This document shows positions 8,085 to 16,366 of a stretch of DNA of 18,595 nt, piece after piece (within the stretch, counting starts at the first letter, position 1; every line of letters starts with the position of its first letter). Made by a program: the position numbers and the translations under genes. The notes below the pieces were generated by a model. That model worked only from the letters and a program-made list of their open reading frames with translations, ran no database searches and was not told the DNA's origin. The DNA is from JARDZI01 sp041639705. GTDB lineage: Bacteria > Bacillota > Clostridia > Clostridiales > Caloramatoraceae. The stretch lies in assembly GCA_041639705.1 (NCBI GenBank), contig JBEQBT010000039.1:1-18595 (forward strand). Reading direction: 5' to 3'.

Positions 8085-8114
8085 TTGTTTTTGCAACGCA
8101 TTATGTAGTAAAAT
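8085..8114 (+). promoter_or_regulatory. Candidate promoter for the MBL-fold gene
   Basis: TTGTTT (8085-8090), 18 bases, TAAAAT (8109-8114), which lies 37 bases before the TTG start at 8151. A reasonable but not perfect sigma-A match. Confidence 0.4.
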
Positions 8115-8150
8115 TAACCTATAAGATAATAATCGATAGGATGTGTTATT

Positions 8151-8900
8151 TTGAGTATATATAATAAAATCGAAGGAAACGAGGCAATAATATATTATCT
8201 TGGACACAGCGGATGGGCTGTTAAGACTAAATCACATTTTCTAATATTTGATTATTTTGAAATGGATAAAAATGCTCAAAATAAAACACTGACACATGGC
8301 TATATTAACCCCTATGAAATAATGGATGAAAATGTCCTTGTGCTTGTATCACATAAGCATCCGGATCACTTTGATAAAATAATAAAGGGGTGGAAGGATG
8401 TAATTCCTACTATCAAATTCATATCGGGCTGGAAGAGTATAGGATCAAATTTTATTGGAGTTTCACCCCACACAAATGCTACTATTGGAGATATTAGTAT
8501 ATCTACATTAAAATCAACTGATGATGGCTCTGGTTTTCTTCTAAATGTAGATGATCTTACCATCTTTCATGCAGGTGACCATGCAAACTGGGAGGATAAT
8601 GACCCTGGAGTTTCCTATTTTGACGAGATAGATTATATATCAGGTAAAAGCTCTAAGGTTGACATTGCATTTATTCCCGTGACCACCTTTAGTGGTTTAA
8701 GGCCAAAATGTATGACAGATGGAGCAATATACGCCATGAAGAAGCTAAACCCAAATGCAACATTCCCAATGCACGGTAATAACAGAGAGTATCTTTATAA
8801 GGAATTTGCAGAGGAAGAGGCCGTCAGGGATTTTAATATTGTGTGTGCTGAAAAGCCAGGAGATTCATTTGTTTTTAAGCATGGTAAAATTATAAGATAA
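8151..8900 (+). CDS. MBL-fold metallo-hydrolase
   Basis: 249 aa with a metallo-beta-lactamase fold. The metal-binding HxHxDH is HKHPDH at residues 68-73 (LVSHKHPDHFD). It is preceded by the LGHSGWAV strand typical of UlaG/YtnP-like members and followed by FHAGDHANW at about 139-146 (metal-bridging D143) and a final histidine H208 in FPMHGNN. All metal ligands of a dinuclear site seem present, so it should be an active zinc (or manganese) hydrolase; the substrate cannot be told. The start is TTG at 8151, with AGGATG about 7 bases upstream; an ATG at 8141 is out of frame and closes quickly. No signal peptide. Single-gene unit. Confidence 0.88.
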   Translation: MSIYNKIEGNEAIIYYLGHSGWAVKTKSHFLIFDYFEMDKNAQNKTLTHGYINPYEIMDENVLVLVSHKHPDHFDKIIKGWKDVIPTIKFISGWKSIGSNFIGVSPHTNATIGDISISTLKSTDDGSGFLLNVDDLTIFHAGDHANWEDNDPGVSYFDEIDYISGKSSKVDIAFIPVTTFSGLRPKCMTDGAIYAMKKLNPNATFPMHGNNREYLYKEFAEEEAVRDFNIVCAEKPGDSFVFKHGKIIR

Positions 8901-9037
8901 ACTCTTACAGCTAAATCATCTTAGGGATTTTAACTTAATTATCTATTTAAAGATAAATTAAAAGTCACAAATTCAGTTAGAACATTTAAAATGCACAATA
9001 TACATTTTAATTATTGTCTCAAGTGTGTTTCAATAAA

Positions 9038-9096
9038 AGTGCCTGGCTTTAGGATTTACATTTGGCTTATAAATGTAAATCCTAAAGCCAGGCACT
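9038..9096 (-). terminator. 26-bp perfect inverted repeat between convergent genes, probable terminator of the EamA gene
   Basis: Arms 9038-9063 (AGTGCCTGGCTTTAGGATTT onward) and 9071-9096 are exact complements around a 7-base loop. On the minus strand the second arm is followed by TTTATTG, a short U-tract, just after the EamA stop at 9108. On the plus strand no T-run follows, so function for the MBL gene is doubtful. The arm begins with the word GTGCCTGGC, so it may be a dispersed element used as a terminator. Confidence 0.65.
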
Positions 9097-9107
9097 CATT
9101 ATCTCAT

Positions 9108-10001
9108 CTAAAAAAGCAGTGCTACTCCTACAATGGTTATTAGTGCTCCAATCATTTCTTTGAAGGATACCTTTTCTTTAAAAATCAAAATTGATACTGG
9201 TATTATAAGTATTCTTGATATTGACATTATGGTTGAAGCAACTCCTGTAGCTATATATTGTACTGCTAATAGTGAAAAAGAAACTCCTAAAAATGGTCCA
9301 AAGAATGCTCCAACTGATATTTCTCTAATTGCCTTTAAATCCTTAAATGCTGTGAATAACTTCCCCCAATGTTTTGAAAAAGTAATTATAGCTGCAAAAC
9401 CAATTAAGCCTGCAATAATTCTAATCTGTGTTGCAGCAAATGGATTATAGTTTCCCATTCCTATTTTACTGAATATAAGTCCAAATGCTTGTCCCAAAGC
9501 TCCTATAAAAGCAAAAGCCAGTCCCTTAATAGGATGTGATAATTCAACCTTCTTTTCATTTGATCCTCTTACTAATATAACTAGTGCTATACCTCCAACA
9601 GTTATTAGCATTCCAAGAATGTCTATTAATGTTAATCTCTCTCCCATAAGTATAAACCCTGTTATTGCAGTAATAGGTGGGACTGCGGCCATAATCAACA
9701 TTGATATTCTTGAACCTATTTCTACATAGGCCTGAAATAGGAACAAGTCTCCTAAAACAAATCCTATAATTCCAGAAACAATTAACCAGAGCCAATTGGC
9801 ACTAGTTGCATCCAATGGTAAAAACATACCTCTAGTAAACAGGGTGAAAAAACCTATCAATATAAAAGCTATAACTAATCTAATAAAGTTTACTGATAAT
9901 GAACCAACTCTCTTACCTGCAGACTCAAATGCAACAGCAGTTACTGTCCATGATACTGCTGTGACTAATGAGGCAATTTCTCCTAAATGTGTTTGAATCA
10001 T
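9108..10001 (-). CDS. EamA/DMT-superfamily transporter
   Basis: 297 aa from ATG 10001, consisting of two homologous EamA halves of about five hydrophobic segments each. The first spans about residues 6-140 (LGEIASLVTAVSWTVTAVAFE, then ISGIIGFVLGDLFLFQAYVEIG, IMAAVPPITAITGFILMGE with the typical conserved E). The second starts near AFAFIGALGQAFGLIFSKIG and ends GALITIVGVALLF. DMT/EamA proteins export amino acids, nucleotides or other small metabolites; the substrate cannot be predicted. AAGGAGGG lies five bases before ATG 10001. A longer reading from 10043 adds 14 residues with no ribosome site and is rejected. It is convergent with the MBL gene, with a hairpin between. Confidence 0.9.
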   Translation of the reverse strand: MIQTHLGEIASLVTAVSWTVTAVAFESAGKRVGSLSVNFIRLVIAFILIGFFTLFTRGMFLPLDATSANWLWLIVSGIIGFVLGDLFLFQAYVEIGSRISMLIMAAVPPITAITGFILMGERLTLIDILGMLITVGGIALVILVRGSNEKKVELSHPIKGLAFAFIGALGQAFGLIFSKIGMGNYNPFAATQIRIIAGLIGFAAIITFSKHWGKLFTAFKDLKAIREISVGAFFGPFLGVSFSLLAVQYIATGVASTIMSISRILIIPVSILIFKEKVSFKEMIGALITIVGVALLF

Positions 10002-10296
10002 TGTTTCCCTCCTTGTATTAATTATTGTAATATATAAAACCATCTTTTAAACAACATATTCAATCTTATCACTTATTTGGAACCCAAGCTATATTTTCGT
10101 TAAATATATTTTCATGTCCATTAGTTTAAGTACGAAACTCATAACATTTTCATTTGTTCATTAACTAAAGTTGATTAATAGCTAACAAATTTCTTTTTGG
10201 TTCTGCTTAATACAGAATTGAAAATGGAATCGAAGGGGCATCATCATTTAATAGTTAACACTAACATTTGAGTTTACTTTCTTGTTATAATGGCAA

Positions 10297-10325
10297 GTAG
10301 CGGGCGAACACTGTTCGCCCCTACA
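10297..10325. repeat. Dispersed palindrome, family B, copy 2
   Basis: GGGCGAAC (10302-10309), loop ACT, GTTCGCCC (10313-10320), with outer GTAG/CTAC pairing interrupted by one extra C on the left. A slightly degraded copy of the palindrome at 7889-7917. Confidence 0.85.
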
Positions 10326-10597
10326 GAGTAAAGAATTAAATATCAACATTATTCTTAAATAGAACATTTATTTTATAAAATATAAAAATAATACTTGCTT
10401 TTTGTTCTGTATTGTATTAAAATTAGATAGTTATATAAAAATAAAAATTATCCGTTAGGAAAAGTTGCAAGGTACAATTTGCAAGATCAGAGTTATTTAG
10501 TTATTGGCATTATATAGAATCCCAAAAGTAATGAATTTTACAACTATTCATATAACTTCAAGATAACCCTTCTATTTTAATTCCCAAATTTGAAATC

Positions 10598-10626
10598 TTG
10601 TTCCCTTTTGTACACAATACTAATAT
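10598..10626 (+). promoter_or_regulatory. Sigma-A type promoter of the 24-codon mini-gene
   Basis: TTGTTC (10598-10603), 17 bases, TAATAT (10621-10626). A start near 10633 gives a leader of about 40 bases containing AGGAGGT (10661-10667). Confidence 0.6.
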
Positions 10627-10673
10627 ACAGTAGTTTTGCAGCACTTCTATGGGAAATAGTAGGAGGTACTTAC

Positions 10674-10748
10674 ATGAACGCAGAAAGAATATTTATAATT
10701 ACTGATGATGTTATTGAAGATTGTCTATCTGAATGTCTAGAAAAATAA
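10674..10748 (+). CDS. 24-aa acidic small protein with two cysteines
   Basis: ATG at 10674 follows AGGAGGT (10661-10667) with a 6-base gap, one of the best ribosome sites in the window. The reading frame has 24 codons and ends TAA at 10746-10748. The peptide starts MNAERIFIITDD, has a hydrophobic IFII core, then an acidic half with a C-x3-C pair (C17, C21) and ends ECLEK. A promoter (10598-10626) and a perfect terminator (10770-10804) frame it tightly, so it is a complete one-gene unit of about 170 bases. It is not a leader peptide for the next gene, because recJ lies on the other strand. No known family recognised. It could be a small regulatory or metal/redox-related peptide, or part of a dual-function small RNA; none of these is shown. 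Confidence 0.55.
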   Translation: MNAERIFIITDDVIEDCLSECLEK

Positions 10749-10769
10749 TTTTAGAATAATAATGTCTAT

Positions 10770-10812
10770 AAAAGCTATCAATGCATTATGCATTGATAGC
10801 TTTTATTATTTT
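10770..10812. terminator. Bidirectional terminator between the mini-gene and recJ
   Basis: A perfect 16-bp stem, AAAAGCTATCAATGCA (10770-10785) with its complement at 10789-10804, and a TTA loop. T-rich tails on both strands let it serve the mini-gene (+) and recJ (-). Confidence 0.92.
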
Positions 10813-10827
10813 ATATATAGTTTTACC

Positions 10828-12615
10828 CTACTGATATATTTTATAATCAACGATCTGCAATTGCATAGTCTTTACATTATTCCACTCATTAACCGATGGC
10901 TTAAACAATAAATCCATTTTAAGATTAACTGTCCCGGGGTTTTGAACAATTAATTCCACTCTCTCCTCACCATAAATGTCTGAGAGCAGGACTTTAAATA
11001 AATCTGCTTCATAAAACTTTACACCCTGAATACTCAAATTATTCAAGGTATCTCTGCAGGAAAGCTTCAAGTGCTCCTGTTTTTGACCCATTAAAAATAT
11101 TCTATCAATTGAAACCTTCTCAACCATAAAGCGTGGTTCACCGTTTCCCTTACCAAAGGGTTCCAGCATTTCTAGCCCTTTCACTAGGTCAAATGTAATA
11201 TCAGATAGCTCTAGCCTATCATCAACATTTACCTTATAAGTTAAATCCTCCTGAGTTAATGTACACTGATTATTCAACCTTTCTCTAAATTGAGAGATCT
11301 TTTCCACCTCTAAAGAAAAGCCTGCAGCCATTGGGTGTCCCCCTGCTCCAAGAAGTATGTCCTTGCATTTACTTATCTCCTGGAACATATCATACTCCTC
11401 AATGGACCTTCCTGACCCCTTGGCATTATCCTTTGCTTTGGTTATTACATATGCAGGTCTATTATATTTTTCTCTTATCCTACCAGCCAAAATTCCTGCC
11501 AAACTTTCATGAAGTTCTTCCTTATATACAACCAATACTCTATCGTTTTTCAGTTCTGATCCTTCTATTTTCTCAATTATTTCCTCTAGGGCATTATCAG
11601 TCATCGTTTGTCTTTCTTGATTTAATTTTCTTAATTCCTTCCCAAGCTCAGCCGCTCTTAAAGGATCCTGGCACATTAGAAGTTCAACTGACATACTTGC
11701 ATTATCAAGTCTGCCAGTAGCATTAATGCAAGGACCTATTTGGAATCCAATGTTTCCTGCCCTTATGCGCTTTCCTTCATAGCCTATTTCTTTAATTAGA
11801 GCTTTAAGGCCTAAATTCTTGGTTCCATTAAGCATTTTAAGTCCCATGCTTACAATTATTCTATTCTCGTCAACCAGATCAACAACATCACAAACTGTGC
11901 CAATAGCAGCAATTTCTATAAGTTCAAACAACTCCTTTGACTCAATGCCTAGCTTTACATATAGTGTATGAATAAACTTAAATGCAATGCCTGCACCGCA
12001 AAGAGATTTAAAAGGATATTTACAGTCCCTTCTCCTAGGGTTTATTACTGCATCAGCCTCAGGAAGAACATCTATTTTGTTGCCATCCTCGTCCTGTGTA
12101 AATGGTACCTCATGATGATCAGTAACCACAATATCCATTCCTAGACTTTTCCCAAGCCTTACCTGCTCAACACAGGAAATTCCATTGTCACAGGTCAATA
12201 TTACCTGGCAGCCTTCCCTGGCGAGCTTTTCTACAGTTTCACTATTCATACCATAACCTTCTTCAATTCTATCAGGTATATGATAGGAAACATCTGCTCC
12301 ACACTTTAAAAGCCCTTTATACATTATTGTTGTACTTGTAACCCCATCACAATCATAATCTCCGTAAATAACTATTTTTTTACCCTCATCTATTGCATCT
12401 AATATTATATCTGTACCCTTATCCATATCCATCATATGTTTAGGGCTATGCAGGTACTTTAATTTAGGCTCTAAAAATTTAGATATTCCTTCAGCATCAG
12501 TTATTCCTCTCTTAACCATAATCGCTGCAACAAATCTATTAATTTTTAGTTCATCAACGATATTAGATACTTGGTTTGTATCAATCTTTTGTTCTATTCT
12601 CCACTGTTTTTCCAT
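10828..12615 (-). CDS. recJ: Single-stranded-DNA-specific exonuclease RecJ
   Basis: 595 aa, close to E. coli RecJ (577) and shorter than B. subtilis RecJ (786). RecJ degrades single-stranded DNA 5' to 3' with Mn/Mg ions in recombination and mismatch or base repair. The DHH phosphoesterase motifs are present: GDYDCDGVTS at about 85-94, TCDNGIS at 141-147, and TDHHEVP at 165-171 (the DHH motif itself). The core is followed by GTVCDVVDL, then NATGRLDNA around 298-306. A DHHA1-like GAGGHPMAAGF and a C-terminal OB-like region follow. The ATG at 12615 is chosen because GGAGG lies 5 bases upstream, and the ATG at 12627 overlaps that site. It is divergent from topB and lacks the usual apt or relA neighbours, so a second RecJ-type gene elsewhere is possible. 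Confidence 0.93.
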   Translation of the reverse strand: MEKQWRIEQKIDTNQVSNIVDELKINRFVAAIMVKRGITDAEGISKFLEPKLKYLHSPKHMMDMDKGTDIILDAIDEGKKIVIYGDYDCDGVTSTTIMYKGLLKCGADVSYHIPDRIEEGYGMNSETVEKLAREGCQVILTCDNGISCVEQVRLGKSLGMDIVVTDHHEVPFTQDEDGNKIDVLPEADAVINPRRRDCKYPFKSLCGAGIAFKFIHTLYVKLGIESKELFELIEIAAIGTVCDVVDLVDENRIIVSMGLKMLNGTKNLGLKALIKEIGYEGKRIRAGNIGFQIGPCINATGRLDNASMSVELLMCQDPLRAAELGKELRKLNQERQTMTDNALEEIIEKIEGSELKNDRVLVVYKEELHESLAGILAGRIREKYNRPAYVITKAKDNAKGSGRSIEEYDMFQEISKCKDILLGAGGHPMAAGFSLEVEKISQFRERLNNQCTLTQEDLTYKVNVDDRLELSDITFDLVKGLEMLEPFGKGNGEPRFMVEKVSIDRIFLMGQKQEHLKLSCRDTLNNLSIQGVKFYEADLFKVLLSDIYGEERVELIVQNPGTVNLKMDLLFKPSVNEWNNVKTMQLQIVDYKIYQ

Positions 12616-12829
12616 CTTGTCCTCCATTTAATCTTAACTTTTGTCTATATATATTATAAAGCATAATTTTATATATAAAAGGCTCTGTTTTAAAATATTC
12701 TTGATTTCTGTTAAACAGCATAAAAGAGTAAAGAGCAAAACAATATCAAAAATTTGTTTTGTAAGTTATAATAAATATATTAATAACATTCAAGTTGAAG
12801 TAATCACAATCTCGAAAGGAAGTTTACAT

Positions 12830-15277
12830 ATGGGAAAAACATTGGTTCTGGCAGAGAAACCCTCAGTTGGGAGAGATATAGCAAAGGTACTAAACTGCAA
12901 AGGCTCATCAGATGGATATATGCAAGGTTCAAATTATATAGTAACCTGGTGTGTTGGACACTTAGTGCAGCTTTGTGAACCAGATGAGTATGACTTGAAA
13001 TATAAAAAATGGTCCTTTGACACACTCCCTATAATACCTGATAAATTTATGTTAAAGCCAAATTCTAACACACTTAAACAATATAATATAGTAAAGGAAT
13101 TAATGAACAGTTCTGACATAGAAAAGATTATATGTGCAACAGATGCAGGACGTGAGGGTGAGCTTATTTTCCGATATACATACAATCTTTCAGGCTGCGA
13201 AAAGCCATTTGACAGGCTCTGGATTTCTTCAATGACTGATTCTGCTATTAAATCAGGCTTTGATAAGCTTAAGTCAGGAAATGAATATGACAACCTATAT
13301 TATTCTGCGAAATGTAGATCAGAGAGTGACTGGCTTGTTGGTATAAATGCAAGCAGAGCTTTTAGTATTAAATATAACGCCAATTTGTCAATTGGAAGGG
13401 TACAAACCCCCACACTTGCCATTATAGTAAACAGGCAAATAGAAAGAATAAACTTTAAGCCCCAGGACTACTGGGAAGTAAAGGCTATTTATGATAACTT
13501 CTCAGGGATATGGTTTGATGAAGCTACAAAGGAAACAAAAATATATGATAAATCAAAAGCCCAGGGAATTGCAGATAAAATCAAAGGAAAAACAGGAGTT
13601 ATTAAGGATATTAAAAATGATTTAAAGAAGGATCCTGCTCCCCAACTATTTGATTTAACAGAATTACAAAGAGCCAGTAATAGAAAATTTGGTTTTCCTG
13701 CATTAAAAACTCTTGACATTGTTCAGGGTTTATATGAGAAAAAGCTAGTAACCTATCCTAGAACTGATTCAAAATATTTAACCCAGGATATCATTCCAAC
13801 TCTTAAGGATAGGATTAATGCAATTAAGGACCAAAGCTTAAAGGATGTTATTGAATATATAAATAAAAAGCCAGATCTTGATTTAGGGAAGAGATATGTG
13901 GATGACACAAAGGTAAGTGACCACCATGCAATCATTCCAACAGAACAGGGTGCAAATCTTAATTCTCTATCTCCAGAGGAAAAGAAGGTATACGATGTTA
14001 TTGTGAGGAGATTTTTAGCTGTATTTCTGTCAACCTATGAATATACAATTACAAGTATAATTTCATCAGTTGAGGATGAATTGTTTCTTTCAAAGGGAAA
14101 AACAATTCAGAAGCTTGGCTGGATGGGTTTATACAAGGATGATAAGAAATCCGATGAGGAGGAGGAAAATGGTGAACAAACTCTTCCTCCTTCAAATGTT
14201 GGCGATAATGTCAAGGTCAAAAATGTTAAGCTTGATGGGAAACAGACTAAAGCACCTCCACTTTATACTGAAGCTACTCTACTATCAGCAATGGAGCATG
14301 CTGGAAGATTTATTGATGATGAGGAGCTTAAGGAACAGCTTAAGGAGGGTGGCTTGGGAACTCCTGCAACAAGGGCTGCCATCATTGAAAGGCTAATAAA
14401 AGTTGCTTATGTTGTTAGAGAAAAGAAAAACCTTGTTCCTACTGAAAAAGGGATAAATCTTATAAGCATTCTGCCTAATGAAATAAAATCCCCTGAATTG
14501 ACTGGTAAATGGGAAAAGGCTCTTAGTCTTATGGCTAAAGGACAATATTCAACAGAAAAGTTTATGGACAGTATTATAAACTACTCAAAATTTTTAATTG
14601 AGGAAGCCTCGAATGTAAAATCCGTAGAATTTCAAAGGGAAAATAAATCTAAATATACTATTGGCAAATGTCCTGTGTGTGGTGCACCTGTAATAGAGAC
14701 CTCCAAAGGCTGGAGTTGTTCAAAATGGAAGGAATCCGGCTGTAAGTTCTCACTCTGGAAGGAGGACAAGGGTCTTGGATATTTTGGAAAGAAGCTAACT
14801 CAGACTATGGTTAAAGAACTTCTGAAAAACAGTAGAACTCATGCAAAAGGACTTGTTAATCCTAAAACAAAGCAAAAATTCGACAAGGATATACTGCTAG
14901 TTCATGAAAATCAATATTGGAATATCAAAGTTGACTTTGAAAGCAATAATGGTTTAAGTGAGCCAGGAAATAAATCTGATAGAAAAGCTCCAACAACCAC
15001 TGAACATATTTGTCCCGCATGTAAAACAGGTCATCTTACCCAGTCTAATTCAGAAAAATTTAAAGGTTTGGGCTGTGAAAGATGGAGGGAAGGCTGCAAA
15101 TTTGTCATTCCTGCAGAAATATGTGGAATAAAACTGGAAGGATACATAGAGCAGATAGTAAATAATGGGCAGACAGATATTATAGAGGGCTTTAAATCAC
15201 AAAAGGGGAATATATTTGCTGCAAAATTAGTAGTTAAGGACGGAAAGCTTGAAATGGAGTTCGGAAATAAAAAGTAA
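12830..15277 (+). CDS. topB: DNA topoisomerase III (type IA)
   Basis: 815 aa from ATG 12830, colinear with B. subtilis TopB. Type IA enzymes cut one strand through a 5'-phosphotyrosine and decatenate replication or recombination intermediates. The Toprim domain begins KTLVLAEKPSVGRDIAKVL (catalytic E9) and has CATDAGREGELIFRY at 102-116 (D105, E109, E111). The active tyrosine is Y309 in LVTYPRTDS. Next come SDHHAIIPTE and GLGTPATRAAIIE. The C-terminus carries two cysteine-bearing topoisomerase modules: CPVCG ... CSKWKESGC, and CPACKTG ... a second block containing GCERWREGC. The frame is open 63 codons further upstream, but that extension is low-complexity, unlike TopB, and lacks a ribosome site; AAAGGAAG (12815-12822) marks the true start. 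Divergent from recJ, which may act in the same recombination processes. Confidence 0.95.
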   Translation: MGKTLVLAEKPSVGRDIAKVLNCKGSSDGYMQGSNYIVTWCVGHLVQLCEPDEYDLKYKKWSFDTLPIIPDKFMLKPNSNTLKQYNIVKELMNSSDIEKIICATDAGREGELIFRYTYNLSGCEKPFDRLWISSMTDSAIKSGFDKLKSGNEYDNLYYSAKCRSESDWLVGINASRAFSIKYNANLSIGRVQTPTLAIIVNRQIERINFKPQDYWEVKAIYDNFSGIWFDEATKETKIYDKSKAQGIADKIKGKTGVIKDIKNDLKKDPAPQLFDLTELQRASNRKFGFPALKTLDIVQGLYEKKLVTYPRTDSKYLTQDIIPTLKDRINAIKDQSLKDVIEYINKKPDLDLGKRYVDDTKVSDHHAIIPTEQGANLNSLSPEEKKVYDVIVRRFLAVFLSTYEYTITSIISSVEDELFLSKGKTIQKLGWMGLYKDDKKSDEEEENGEQTLPPSNVGDNVKVKNVKLDGKQTKAPPLYTEATLLSAMEHAGRFIDDEELKEQLKEGGLGTPATRAAIIERLIKVAYVVREKKNLVPTEKGINLISILPNEIKSPELTGKWEKALSLMAKGQYSTEKFMDSIINYSKFLIEEASNVKSVEFQRENKSKYTIGKCPVCGAPVIETSKGWSCSKWKESGCKFSLWKEDKGLGYFGKKLTQTMVKELLKNSRTHAKGLVNPKTKQKFDKDILLVHENQYWNIKVDFESNNGLSEPGNKSDRKAPTTTEHICPACKTGHLTQSNSEKFKGLGCERWREGCKFVIPAEICGIKLEGYIEQIVNNGQTDIIEGFKSQKGNIFAAKLVVKDGKLEMEFGNKK

Positions 15278-15312
15278 GTGAACTCGTTCAGCTAAAGCTG
15301 AAGGAGTTCACT
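15277..15312 (-). terminator. Hairpin shared by the convergent topB and LD-carboxypeptidase ends
   Basis: AGTGAACTC (15277-15285) pairs with GAGTTCACT (15304-15312), and inner TTCAGC (15287-15292) with GCTGAA (15297-15302). It overlaps the stop codons of both genes. On the minus strand it is followed by TACTTTTTATTT, a U-rich tail, so it suits the LD-carboxypeptidase gene; the plus-strand tail is weak. Confidence 0.65.
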
Positions 15313-16246
15313 ATTTCAAAGCCTCTTCAATAATAGTTAAACTGCAGTCATTTGCATTTAATACTACCTTTACCCCAAATGGAACTGTTATTTTTGGACT
15401 GCAGTGACCTGCTTTAAAATTGTAAATGGTAGGCTTTCCTGCTGGAATTATAATATCCTCAAATACCTCCATTAATGACAAACTTGGGTTATAATTTTTA
15501 GGTGTGCAATTATTCCAATCTCCAAGTATTATTCCCCTGCAGTCCTTAAGCTTTCCTGCAAGCCTTAATTGGGAAAGCATCCTGTCAACTCTATATGGCT
15601 CTTCATCAATGTCCTCCAGAAAAAGAAGTTTATCCTTGGTATCTATCTCATATTTTGTTCCCATTGTTGCAGCTACAAGGGATAGATTTCCACCAACTAT
15701 AACTCCAGATGCACATCCTGTCACAAGTGACCTAATCTCTTCATAAGGTGGATTATTCAGCACACCTAATGGTTCTGTTGATGTAACAGCACTTAGAAAA
15801 CTCGACCTTGAAAAACTATCAAATTCCGGAATCATATCTGTTGATGCCATTGGACCATGGAATGTAACAAGTTTGCAAATTTGATTGAGTGCTATATGTA
15901 ATGCAGTTATATCGCTATATCCTGCAAATACCTTAGGATTATGCTTTACCATATCATAATCTAGCTTATCAAGTATTCTAGATGCACCATATCCTCCTCT
16001 AATACAAAAAATTCCATCAATTGATTTATCCTCAAACATCCTATTAACATCATTTGCTCTTACATCATCAGGACCTGAAAGATACCCATATTGCCCATAG
16101 CAGCTTTCTCCTATTGCAACATTAAATCCAAGTTCATTAAGTTTATCCTCACACATCTTTGCCTTCTCAACATTTCCGATATGACTTGAGGTGCCAATAA
16201 GCCCAATTGTATCACCTTGTTTTAGTGCTGCAGGCTTTTTCATCAT
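15311..16246 (-). CDS. ldcA: Muramoyltetrapeptide LD-carboxypeptidase (S66 family)
   Basis: 311 aa, the normal length for LdcA. These cytoplasmic serine peptidases remove the terminal D-Ala from murein tetrapeptides during cell-wall recycling; relatives such as MccF cleave microcin C instead. The Ser-Glu-His triad can be placed: S111 in AGYSDITALH, E211 in LFLEDIDEEPYRVDRM and H281 in FKAGHCSPK, compared with S115/E217/H285 of P. aeruginosa LdcA. RGGYGASR at about 83-90 is the conserved loop before the nucleophile elbow. AAGGGGG lies about 9 bases upstream of ATG 16246; a second ATG follows directly. No signal peptide. LdcA versus an MccF-like immunity function cannot be separated by eye, but a lone chromosomal location favours LdcA. 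Confidence 0.9.
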   Translation of the reverse strand: MMKKPAALKQGDTIGLIGTSSHIGNVEKAKMCEDKLNELGFNVAIGESCYGQYGYLSGPDDVRANDVNRMFEDKSIDGIFCIRGGYGASRILDKLDYDMVKHNPKVFAGYSDITALHIALNQICKLVTFHGPMASTDMIPEFDSFSRSSFLSAVTSTEPLGVLNNPPYEEIRSLVTGCASGVIVGGNLSLVAATMGTKYEIDTKDKLLFLEDIDEEPYRVDRMLSQLRLAGKLKDCRGIILGDWNNCTPKNYNPSLSLMEVFEDIIIPAGKPTIYNFKAGHCSPKITVPFGVKVVLNANDCSLTIIEEALK

Positions 16247-16294
16247 TCAAAAGTCCCCCTTTAATTGGATTTTTATATAATTTTTATTACATCC

Positions 16295-16322
16295 TGTAGG
16301 GACGAACAGTGTTCGCCCTCCA
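16295..16322. repeat. Dispersed palindrome, family B, copy 3
   Basis: TGTAGGGACGAACAGTGTTC (from 16295), then GCCCTCCA. It has drifted from the palindrome consensus. It lies immediately upstream of the likely ldcA promoter area. Together with 16368-16391 it forms a larger inverted repeat. Confidence 0.8.
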
Positions 16323-16366
16323 TTGCGCACCATGAAACAGGCGTCACTTCAAAACGTTGATACCCG

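Larger units (their letters stand above)
7809..8150. other. Intergenic region of 342 bases with two kinds of dispersed repeat
   Basis: No gene is visible. It holds a family B palindrome (7889-7917), then after three bases a family A inverted repeat (7921-7997). Around the pair are short repeated words such as TAATGCGT (7842-7849) and its complement ACGCATTA (8037-8044), with ACGCATTAT occurring again near 8096, and AGGTGCT twice (about 7854 and 8005). These could be worn ends of an inserted element, but no target duplication is clear. Confidence 0.6.
10044..10673. other. About 630-base non-coding region with promoter-like sites
   Basis: No protein gene with a ribosome site is seen until 10674. 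The region holds a family B palindrome (10297-10325), a promoter-like pair TTGCTT (10395-10400) with 17-base spacing to TAAAAT (10418-10423), and the promoter of the mini-gene at 10598-10626. Downstream of 10423 the word TTGCAA occurs twice within about 25 bases (near 10466 and 10479). Whether a small RNA is made from 10430 onward cannot be settled by eye. Confidence 0.5.

Noticed and set aside
7809..8150. Insertion sequence
   Set aside because: No transposase frame or remnant is visible, only short inverted repeats.
10656..10710. Alternative frame from the ATG in CTATGGGAAATAG overlapping the mini-gene
   Set aside because: It has no ribosome site of its own and would read through the AGGAGGT used by the mini-gene at 10674.
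11331..11720. 129-codon plus-strand frame inside recJ
   Set aside because: Antisense shadow of a well-conserved gene, with no ribosome site.
12641..12829. 63-codon N-terminal extension of TopB
   Set aside because: The sequence is unlike TopB and AT-driven (Lys/Ile/Asn rich), it covers the recJ-topB promoter area and has no ribosome site; AAAGGAAG precedes ATG 12830, which matches the family's N-terminus.
14070..14396. 108-codon frame inside topB in another phase
   Set aside because: Same-strand shadow of the TopB coding sequence; the product has no recognisable features.
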